Source: Phycisphaerae bacterium (GTDB taxonomy: Bacteria; Planctomycetota; Phycisphaerae; UBA1845). Taken from it: DNA of 9,426 bases. Shown here one piece after another: positions 1 through 5,623 of this stretch (positions within the stretch are counted from its first letter, which is position 1; each line of letters starts with the position of its first letter). Where the stretch lies: the NCBI GenBank assembly GCA_021604825.1, contig BQJS01000185.1, positions 1-9,426 of the forward strand, in the 5' to 3' direction. Made by a program: the position numbers and the translations under genes. Under the pieces are notes generated by a model that was not told the DNA's origin, ran no database searches, and saw only the letters and a program-made list of their open reading frames with translations.

Positions 1-399
1 TTGAGTCCCTCCACCCAATACGCTCTCAATGATCTGCGTTGAAACTTGAAGCGTATCCACTTCGATGCCTTTGGACACAGCCACAACGGGTGTTCGCGCC
101 TTGTAAGAGCTTACCAGCTTCTGCCAAACTTCTCGGATGAACTGACACGGTATCGCCGAAACAATCAGGTCGGGGTTGGCCAGTGCGACTTCGGGGTCGG
201 CGGTCACGCTGAGATTGTCGGGGAATTGGAATCCGGCAAGAAACCGCTTGTTCTCACGATTGTTTTGGAGGTCGGCGGCTTGCTCGGGAAAATTGCTCCA
301 GAGGGTCACCTCGTAACCGGCGTCGGCCAGGATCAGCGCACACACGGTGCCCATCGCTCCGTCACCGACGACGCTGATGTGTTTCCATTCTGAGGGCAT
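1..399 (-). CDS. gpsA: Glycerol-3-phosphate dehydrogenase [NAD(P)+], N-terminal part, cut by window edge
   Basis: Cytosolic enzyme that reduces dihydroxyacetone phosphate to sn-glycerol-3-phosphate with NAD(P)H, supplying the backbone for phospholipids. The reading frame runs from an ATG at 397-399 leftwards and is still open at base 1, giving 133 of the usual roughly 330 residues. Visible are the Rossmann nucleotide-binding loop VVGDGAMGT (residues 10-18, the GxGxxG pattern), the segment after it typical of GpsA (TLWSNFPEQ, 32-40; RENKRFL, 48-54), SAIPCQFIREV (81-91), and the VSKGIE motif (108-113), whose Lys110 corresponds to a conserved active-site lysine of the family. The C-terminal substrate domain lies outside the window. 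No Shine-Dalgarno sequence is visible before the ATG, and no upstream in-frame start looks better. It is the last gene of the minus-strand run, separated from the small exported protein by 233 bp, so it may have its own promoter, but I could not identify one with confidence. Confidence 0.93.
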   Translation of the reverse strand, partial: MPSEWKHISVVGDGAMGTVCALILADAGYEVTLWSNFPEQAADLQNNRENKRFLAGFQFPDNLSVTADPEVALANPDLIVSAIPCQFIREVWQKLVSSYKARTPVVAVSKGIEVDTLQVSTQIIESVLGGGTQ

Positions 400-516
400 C
401 AAATATGATCTGGTTTGTGTGACAACAAAACGGATAACTTGCAAGAAGCGCTACCGATTCGCCACGGGTTTGCGATCCCACCGTCAATCCCACTCGGTCG
501 TCTCATCCCACTTAGC

Positions 517-598
517 CGTCATTCCCGCGAAAGCGGGAATCCACGCCCCGCACGTTATCCATCGCCAGTTCTGGACTCCCGCGTTCGCGGGAGTGACG
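517..598. repeat. Paired inverted hairpin repeat, dRS3-like (ATTCCC-N8-GGGAAT type)
   Basis: Two 27-nt arms (517-543 and 572-598) are inverted copies of each other with 3 mismatches, separated by a 28-nt spacer. Each arm contains its own perfect 8-bp hairpin: ATTCCCGC/GCGGGAAT with loop GAAA at 521-540, and ACTCCCGC/GCGGGAGT with loop GTTC at 575-594. The left hairpin fits the 20-bp consensus ATTCCC-N8-GGGAAT known as dRS3 in Neisseria; related 'CGTCATTCCCGCGAAAGCGGGAATCC' type repeats are scattered in many bacterial genomes. The element lies between the stop of the small exported protein and the start of gpsA, both on the minus strand, and could form a strong RNA structure there. It lacks a following T-tract, so it is not a classical intrinsic terminator. 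No transposase is nearby; it is probably a non-autonomous REP/MITE-like sequence. Confidence 0.85.
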
Positions 599-632
599 AA
601 GGAGTGCACGCCAATCTAACCATGAGAATGTA

Positions 633-830
633 TTAGAACCCGAATGGGGACTGGGCGACGTTGAACTGATCGAACACGTAGTCGGTCACGAACACCGATG
701 CAACCGAAGTAACCAAGCTCGTCACCAGAGCTTGCTCATCAAGTGAACACTGACCGGCTTGCAACAACATACCTGCCGACAGAATCGCAGAGACTTTCTT
801 AACCATTTTCCGATTATTCTTTCTCTTCAT
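633..830 (-). CDS. Small exported protein, 65 residues, function unknown
   Basis: I do not recognise a named family. The protein starts with a basic stretch (MKRKNNRKMVKK), followed by a hydrophobic segment (VSAILSAGMLLQA, about residues 13-25) and then GQCSLDEQ, so it looks like a signal peptide followed by a mature part of only about 38 residues. The Cys at position 28 is in a lipobox-like place, but Gln directly before it is not a normal lipobox residue, so lipidation is doubtful. The mature part is Val/Ser/Thr-rich and aromatic at the end (FVTDYVFDQFN...SPFGF). Very short exported proteins of this 'basic, hydrophobic, xxC' layout are common in planctomycete genomes. The ATG at 828-830 is chosen because the signal peptide begins there; an in-frame GTG at 849-851 would add seven residues. 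A GGAG lies 11-14 nt before the ATG. It follows the SH3 gene by 72 bp on the same strand and may be cotranscribed with it. Confidence 0.68.
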   Translation of the reverse strand: MKRKNNRKMVKKVSAILSAGMLLQAGQCSLDEQALVTSLVTSVASVFVTDYVFDQFNVAQSPFGF

Positions 831-902
831 CGCCTGCCCACTCCAATCCACTGATTGAGTATTCCCGTTGCCCTCGAAACTTAAGGACCGATGCGGAGCT
901 TA

Positions 903-2927
903 TCACGGATTGTACGCAGGCACCATTGGGCGGATGGCGATCTGATCAGCGTCTTTCGATTTGTCGTTAGTTGTGGTTTCACCCATTGGCGTTGTGCCTC
1001 GCGAAGCGCTTTTGGATACCGAAGCACTGGTATTGCTACTGACGGGTTCGATCGAACTAGCCACCAACACCGAAATCGGATCGACATTGCCGGTTTCGAC
1101 AAAATCGCGTGACGCCCTCACCCCCACAATTCGACCGAGGTATTGGCTGACATCGATCGTCGAGTCGCGGGGAATTTCAACATAGCAAAGCGTGCGCGGG
1201 ACAGATTCATTCGGATCGATGAGACGATAGCGACGTGGCCCCACGGGTGACGAGAACACCATGCTCTCGCGCAGTTCGCCGGTGGCTGCGAATCCGACGC
1301 TGGGTCGCTCGGTCGTGGTGGTCGTCGTAATCGTCGAACGCTGCTGCGATGCAGACTGACGCGTTTCGACAACTTCGGTGACCAGGTTGTTGATTTGCCC
1401 GACGGCACCGATCCGAATCGACAAGACTTCCAACTGGTGGATTCGCCGCTCGGCATACAATTTCGACGCTTCGTCCACGTCGGCTTCCATGATGCCGCGG
1501 TACCGGGCCATCAACTCGCCGAACTGGCGCTGCTCCAGAGGCTTATCCAATTCACGGACCACCTGATCATGGAGCAACTTCAGGTCGGCCCGCGGATCGA
1601 CACCGGTGTATGGAATCACCGAAACAGTGTTGGTTTGCACCGGGGTCGGAGCGGTGCTGGTGACCGTCGACGCTTGCGTGTGATGCTGCGTTATGGAACC
1701 GGTCGTCACGTTCGCAACCGACGAATCTGAACGGGACGAACTGGAATTCGGCTGGACAATCATTGGCTGCGTCGTCATTGCGTTCGTGCTACTTATAGGC
1801 TGTGGATTAGGCGACGTGATTGTCGATCGGGTCGCCATGTTTTCTGTGTCGCTTGTGGCTGGCTGGCTTGTTCGCGCCGGATTATCAGAGGTCTTAACCG
1901 ACTGTGTTGCGTCGTCCCACTTGATGATCGCGACCTGTCCGGTCGAATCAACTGAAGCCTGCGGGGCGGTCGATGTGGATTGCGGGATTGAGCTTGTTTG
2001 CTGAACATGCTCCGCGCTAGCGGATTGATGCGTTGTTGGTTGCGGCGTCGATGTTGCTTTTTTCGGCGCAACCATTGCGACAGACTTTTGATTGTCGGGT
2101 GGCATCGACTGCGATGTCATGTTCGGCTTGGCCGTCGTCGTGGCATTGGTTTTTGGCGGGCTGGCGTTCGTCTCAGTCCGTTTGATCGTACCACCAGATT
2201 CACCGGTCCAAGTGTAGACGGCCACGCGATCGGTGGACTCCGGTGCCTGTCTTGGCGCGACTTCTTCCGATCGAACAGCGACTTTTGTGTCTGATTGTTT
2301 CGCAGATGGTGCTTCGCCGATACGTTCCGAAGGTGTTGTCGAAACACTTGGCTTCGTGCTTGTAACTGCGACAGACGGCTTCGGTGCGGATGCGGACGGC
2401 GTGGTGGGATTCGAAACAAACGTATCCGGGTTCACCCATTTTTCTGAAGCGCGGGCAACCAACTCACCATGCACCCAGGCATAAGCGCCTTTGGGAGACT
2501 TGATTTTCAGAAAGCCTTCCGGCCCATCGTCCAACACCTCAACTTCATCACCTTCGCTGAGCTTCACCTGCACCGCGTAGCGACTCTTGCTGTGACTGGA
2601 CCCTGCCCGCACACGGACGTTGTTTCCATTCACCACCCCGCCACCTTTACCGTCCAGATCGACGTAGTGTTTGGAGATCAAACTGAAGCAACCGGGCGGG
2701 GGCACGATGCCAAACCAGCCAGCGTCCTCCTCGCGCACGTCCACACGATCGCCGGCTTGCAACTTGGTGACGATGTAGTAGTTCGTACTGGGTCCGCTGC
2801 GAACATTCACCTCCGTCGCGGTGATTGAGGCGATGTAAGGTTCGACGGCGTACGCTTGGTTCGCGAAGACCGAGAACGCTACTGAGGCAATGAGTACGGG
2901 GCAAATACGGGCGCGCAGAAATGACAT
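903..2927 (-). CDS. Exported double-SH3 protein with Thr/Ser/Pro-rich linker and conserved C-terminal module
   Basis: Predicted 674 residues. Residues 1-27 form a signal peptide (basic SFLRAR, hydrophobic core, cleavage expected after AYA), so the protein acts outside the cytoplasm. Two bacterial SH3-like (SH3b) modules follow: about 28-91 (ATEVNVRSGPSTNYYIVTKL, then GWFGIVPP) and about 97-160 (NNVRVRAGSSH, then GPEGFLKIKSPKGAYAWVH). Such domains usually bind peptidoglycan or mediate protein contacts. Residues about 163-441 are low-complexity, rich in Thr, Ser, Pro, Gln and Ala, and hold two related boxes, ESTDRVAVYTW (230-240) and DSTGQVAIIKW (327-337). Residues about 443-526 look helical and charged. 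A six-Thr run separates them from a compact C-terminal module (about 551-630, YRLIDP...TLCYVEIP...YLGRIVGVRAS) that may be an OB-like fold. The ATG at 2927 is preferred over upstream in-frame starts because it begins the signal peptide and has AAAGGA 10-15 nt before it. Role is inferred as cell-envelope associated; exact function unknown. Confidence 0.88.
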   Translation of the reverse strand: MSFLRARICPVLIASVAFSVFANQAYAVEPYIASITATEVNVRSGPSTNYYIVTKLQAGDRVDVREEDAGWFGIVPPPGCFSLISKHYVDLDGKGGGVVNGNNVRVRAGSSHSKSRYAVQVKLSEGDEVEVLDDGPEGFLKIKSPKGAYAWVHGELVARASEKWVNPDTFVSNPTTPSASAPKPSVAVTSTKPSVSTTPSERIGEAPSAKQSDTKVAVRSEEVAPRQAPESTDRVAVYTWTGESGGTIKRTETNASPPKTNATTTAKPNMTSQSMPPDNQKSVAMVAPKKATSTPQPTTHQSASAEHVQQTSSIPQSTSTAPQASVDSTGQVAIIKWDDATQSVKTSDNPARTSQPATSDTENMATRSTITSPNPQPISSTNAMTTQPMIVQPNSSSSRSDSSVANVTTGSITQHHTQASTVTSTAPTPVQTNTVSVIPYTGVDPRADLKLLHDQVVRELDKPLEQRQFGELMARYRGIMEADVDEASKLYAERRIHQLEVLSIRIGAVGQINNLVTEVVETRQSASQQRSTITTTTTTERPSVGFAATGELRESMVFSSPVGPRRYRLIDPNESVPRTLCYVEIPRDSTIDVSQYLGRIVGVRASRDFVETGNVDPISVLVASSIEPVSSNTSASVSKSASRGTTPMGETTTNDKSKDADQIAIRPMVPAYNP

Positions 2928-2942
2928 GATATCCAATCCTTT
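2928..2942 (-). promoter_or_regulatory. Ribosome binding site deciding the SH3-protein start
   Basis: Read on the minus strand, AAAGGA lies 10-15 nt before the ATG at 2927 (sequence AAAGGATTGGATATC then ATG). It supports that ATG over the longer in-frame option at 2948 and over extensions to 3038, and agrees with the signal peptide starting here. Confidence 0.55.
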
Positions 2943-3101
2943 GGGCATCTGCTGATTCGATCCATCGTTGGCTACTTGAAATCGACGTTCAATGTTAGCC
3001 GTTAGCAACCGATCGACCCGAGCCACAGATTCCAGCACCCCTATCCCATCGAGGCGGCACGAATCGCGACCATCGGGTTCAAAATCGCTTGCGACAACCT
3101 A

Positions 3102-3130
3102 AAATTATCCACACTCGACCATAGTGTCAA
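3102..3130 (-). promoter_or_regulatory. Predicted sigma70-type promoter for the SH3 gene
   Basis: On the minus strand a perfect -35 hexamer TTGACA (3125-3130) is followed after 17 bp by TAATTT (3102-3107); an overlapping GATAAT at 15 bp spacing is a second option. Transcription would begin near 3095, leaving an untranslated leader of about 168 nt before the SH3-protein ATG. This is the best consensus promoter I can find in the window. Whether planctomycete RNA polymerase uses it is an inference from general sigma70 consensus. Confidence 0.6.
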
Positions 3131-3283
3131 TGACCAACTCAGCCCACTTTGACATTTGGACTTCCTGGCCAGTCTCGATTCAGCGGGTGTCGGGCATGAA
3201 GAATCGACGTCATCTTCGACTACGTTCCCTTGTGAATGGTTCCCGCAAGATCGCGAATTCTCGATTCCGGGGCTTGCCTGTTT

Positions 3284-3312
3284 CTGCCGACTTTCGCGTC
3301 GTTTGCTATACT
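3284..3312 (+). promoter_or_regulatory. Extended -10 promoter for pabB, probably giving a leaderless mRNA
   Basis: TGCTATACT at 3304-3312 is a close match to an extended -10 element (TGnTATAAT). The -35 position at 17 bp spacing reads CTGCCG (3284-3289), a weak match, as expected for extended -10 promoters. The -10 ends 8 bp before the A of the pabB ATG at 3321, so a normal start 6-9 nt downstream of the -10 would fall on or within a base or two of the start codon. No Shine-Dalgarno sequence precedes that ATG (CTCCCCAACC). Confidence 0.55.
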
Positions 3313-3320
3313 CCCCAACC

Positions 3321-4739
3321 ATGGCGAGTACGACGCTCAAACCGAACTGTCAGCCGAAGACGGAAGTCATCAAAACTGACTGCACCGTTGGGCAGGTTCT
3401 CTCTGCGCTTCGTCATGAAACGGGCCGGTTCGCCCTCGAAAGTTCTTGTGACACAGGTGGTTACGGTCGATACAGCCTCGTCGGTGCCAACCCCATCGAC
3501 GATTTGCAGCATTACCAACACGTGGTGAACCCAGAAGATCACGACGGATTCGCAGCGTTGGAGGCAGCCGTCACTGCGGTACCGCACATCGAAAGTGGCG
3601 GTTTGCCATTCGCCGGTGGATGGGTCGGGTTCATTCCATATGAATGCGGCGAGGCAGCGGTGGGAATTGCGCTTTCTCATAGCTCGGCGATGCGTTTTGC
3701 ACTGTACGATTCCGTTGCGATTTACGATCACAAGCTTAGGCAGTGGACCGTCCTCGCCGTCGATTTTCCTCAGAGTCGATCGGCTTCGGATGAGCGACTC
3801 CGCGCTTGGAGGGACCGATTGGCGCAGGCGGCGGACATACCAATCGCATCAGATCTCGACGAGGATCGGGTTGGCGCGGCACCCATCCAGTCAAACATGT
3901 CGAATGACGAGTACTTTGAAAAAGTCGCGCGGGCCATCGAGTACATCCGGGCTGGCGATATTTATCAGGTGAATCTCACGCAACGTTTCACCGTGGCAAC
4001 CGAAGTCGATCCGCTGAGTTTGTATCTGCAACTTCAACGGGTCAACCCTGCCGACTATTCAGCGTACCTCGGTTACGAAGACCAAGCGATCCTTAGCGCG
4101 TCGCCGGAATTGTTCGTTCATTTGGGTGCGGATGGCTCCATGATCACCCGACCCATCAAAGGCACGCGACCACGCATTGGCGACGATGACCGGATGCGCG
4201 ACGAACTGCGCAAAAGCGAAAAGGATCGTGCCGAGTTGACGATGATTGTCGATCTGCTCCGCAACGACATGGGTCGCGTGTGTCAATACGGTTCAATCGA
4301 CGTGACCGATGCCGCTCAAATCGAAACGCATCCGACGGTTCACCATTTGGTCGGAACCATAGTGGGCCAAGCCAACCCGGGCGTGACCGGCATCGATGTG
4401 TTGCGGGCGATGTTTCCGGGCGGATCGATCACCGGTTGCCCGAAAACCCGCGCGATGGAAATCATCCGCGAGCTTGAACCCACACCGCGCGAAGCCTACT
4501 GTGGCGCGATCGGATACCTCAGCGCCGACGGATCGATGAACATGAACATTGCCATTCGCACGATGATCCATCGCCATGACCGCGTCCACGTTTACGCTGG
4601 CGGAGCGATCACGGCTGACAGTTCGCACGAAGACGAGTACAACGAATCGCTGTCGAAGGCGAAAGGGATGTTTCGCGCCCTTGGCATTGACGACCTGGAC
4701 CTTACGATTAAACCGATCGACCCCACACGGAATCAATAG
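3321..4739 (+). CDS. pabB: Aminodeoxychorismate synthase component I
   Basis: Predicted 472 residues (E. coli PabB 453). The enzyme converts chorismate plus ammonia, delivered by the PabA glutaminase, to 4-amino-4-deoxychorismate, the first committed step to p-aminobenzoate for folate. Chorismate-binding family features in order: YSLVGANP (51-58), GGWVGFIPYE (99-108), GDIYQVNLTQRF (212-223), SPELF (261-265), RPIKGTRPR (277-285), DRAELTMIVDLLRND (302-316), PGGSITGCPK (366-375), EAYCGAIGY (391-399), AGGAITADS (426-434) and EDEYNE (437-442, metal-binding Glu region). Lys280 in PIKGT is the residue that separates PabB from anthranilate synthase TrpE, where the equivalent is Ala (PIAGT). The ATG at 3321 is chosen over an in-frame TTG at 3156 because family similarity begins just after it and a promoter lies inside the would-be extension. 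It leads a tight operon with pabC (2-bp gap). No pabA/trpG lies in the window; it may be elsewhere, shared with tryptophan synthesis. Confidence 0.93.
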   Translation: MASTTLKPNCQPKTEVIKTDCTVGQVLSALRHETGRFALESSCDTGGYGRYSLVGANPIDDLQHYQHVVNPEDHDGFAALEAAVTAVPHIESGGLPFAGGWVGFIPYECGEAAVGIALSHSSAMRFALYDSVAIYDHKLRQWTVLAVDFPQSRSASDERLRAWRDRLAQAADIPIASDLDEDRVGAAPIQSNMSNDEYFEKVARAIEYIRAGDIYQVNLTQRFTVATEVDPLSLYLQLQRVNPADYSAYLGYEDQAILSASPELFVHLGADGSMITRPIKGTRPRIGDDDRMRDELRKSEKDRAELTMIVDLLRNDMGRVCQYGSIDVTDAAQIETHPTVHHLVGTIVGQANPGVTGIDVLRAMFPGGSITGCPKTRAMEIIRELEPTPREAYCGAIGYLSADGSMNMNIAIRTMIHRHDRVHVYAGGAITADSSHEDEYNESLSKAKGMFRALGIDDLDLTIKPIDPTRNQ

Positions 4740-4741
4740 GC

Positions 4742-5614
4742 ATGGACCCAATCGTTTTTCTCAATGGAGAGTTCATCGAGGCGTCGGCTGCAACGATCAG
4801 TATCTTTGACGGCGGATTCCTTCACGGGGCTGGTTTGTTTGAAACCATGCGTGCAGATCACGGGCATGTGTTTCGGTTGCAGCCACACCTAGAACGGATG
4901 GTCGCGTCAGCCGAAGTGTTGGGATTGCCCATCGCGCTCGACGCACTGCCCTCAGCCGAAGATTTCGACAAACTCATCGCCGAAAACAACCTGAACACTG
5001 CTCGAATTCGCATGACCGTTACAGTCGGATCGATGCACCCTTCCGATGCATCCGCAGATCGGCCGGCGCTTACCGTTTGCGTGACCGCATCGTCGCTGCC
5101 CACCTACCCACCGGAGCTGTTTCGACATGGGATGAAGGTGATGATCACGACGTACACACAATCGACGACTGATCCACTCATTGGACACAAGACCACGAAC
5201 TACCTGCCGCGACTTCTAGCCCTTCGTAAGGCACGCGAGTTTGGTTGCGGCGAGGCCCTTTGGTTTACACCGCAAAATTATCTGGCTGAAGGGTGCATCA
5301 GCAGCGTATTCATCGTGAAAGACAACGCCATCGCCACCCCCCCGCTCGATACGCCCGTGCTGCCAAGCGTCACCCGCAGCGCCGTGCTTGAAATCGCAGA
5401 GCGCGAGGGCATCGAACATCGCGAGGAGCAACTAAACATCAACGATGTACTCGGTGCCGACGAGGTGTTCATCACGAATTCCAGCATGCAGGTTGTGCCG
5501 GTATGTTCCGTGGAGAAGACCGACATCGGCGAGGGCAAGCCGGGTCCGATGGCGGCGCGGCTTCGGCAACAGTACATCGACCTCGTCGATCGGGAATGCA
5601 AGGCACAAGGATAG
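4742..5614 (+). CDS. pabC: Class IV aminotransferase-fold enzyme, probable aminodeoxychorismate lyase
   Basis: Predicted 290 residues of the fold-type IV PLP family (PabC, BCAT, D-amino-acid transaminase). In the cytosol PabC splits 4-amino-4-deoxychorismate into p-aminobenzoate and pyruvate. Visible are the N-terminal FLNGEFI...FDGGFLHGAGLFETMR (6-37), the HLERM segment (49-53), the PLP Schiff-base lysine Lys150 in GHKTTNYL, the cofactor-binding LAEGCISSVFIV (181-192, Glu183), LPSVTRSAVLEIA (207-219, family form LPGITR) and GADEVFITNSSMQVVPV (238-254). These motifs cannot on their own exclude a branched-chain or D-amino-acid transaminase; the assignment to PabC rests on its position 2 bp after pabB in the same operon. 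The ATG is close to the pabB stop, suggesting translational coupling, with no strong ribosome site of its own. Confidence 0.87.
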   Translation: MDPIVFLNGEFIEASAATISIFDGGFLHGAGLFETMRADHGHVFRLQPHLERMVASAEVLGLPIALDALPSAEDFDKLIAENNLNTARIRMTVTVGSMHPSDASADRPALTVCVTASSLPTYPPELFRHGMKVMITTYTQSTTDPLIGHKTTNYLPRLLALRKAREFGCGEALWFTPQNYLAEGCISSVFIVKDNAIATPPLDTPVLPSVTRSAVLEIAEREGIEHREEQLNINDVLGADEVFITNSSMQVVPVCSVEKTDIGEGKPGPMAARLRQQYIDLVDRECKAQG

Positions 5615-5617
5615 AGG
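5613..5617 (+). promoter_or_regulatory. Ribosome binding site of the NIF3 gene
   Basis: AGAGG overlaps the pabC stop codon TAG (5612-5614) and sits 6 nt before the ATG at 5624. It is the clearest Shine-Dalgarno sequence in the window and fixes the start. The overlap with the preceding stop fits coupled translation within one mRNA. Confidence 0.7.
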
Positions 5618-5623
5618 CACACC

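Larger units (their letters stand above)
2928..3320. other. Divergent intergenic region between the SH3 gene and pabB
   Basis: This 393-bp stretch separates two divergently read genes. I see a strong sigma70-type promoter facing left near 3102-3130 with a leader of roughly 165-170 nt to the SH3 start, and an extended -10 element facing right just before pabB. Two TTGACA hexamers point away from each other (3125-3130 on minus, 3149-3154 on plus); only the minus-strand one has a matching -10. Open frames run through the region on both strands, using non-ATG starts, but none shows a signal peptide, a ribosome site or a familiar motif. No riboswitch was recognised in the long leader. Confidence 0.6.

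Noticed and set aside
46..393. 115-residue plus-strand frame at the left edge
   Set aside because: It lies opposite the gpsA reading frame, which has clear family motifs.
347..636. Short plus-strand frames across the hairpin repeat
   Set aside because: Their translation (for example HSRESGNP and SRVRGSDE) is the well-known artefact of translating this type of repeat, not a protein.
2928..3038. N-terminal extension of the SH3 protein
   Set aside because: It would place 37 residues before an otherwise perfect signal peptide, and a ribosome site precedes the ATG at 2927.
3149..3177. Plus-strand promoter starting at the second TTGACA
   Set aside because: At 16-19 bp spacing no sequence resembling a -10 element is present; the hexamer alone is not enough.
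3156..3320. N-terminal extension of pabB from an in-frame TTG
   Set aside because: The extra 55 residues have no family resemblance, the frame would run through the -10 element at 3304-3312, and PabB normally has about 450-470 residues, matched by the ATG at 3321.
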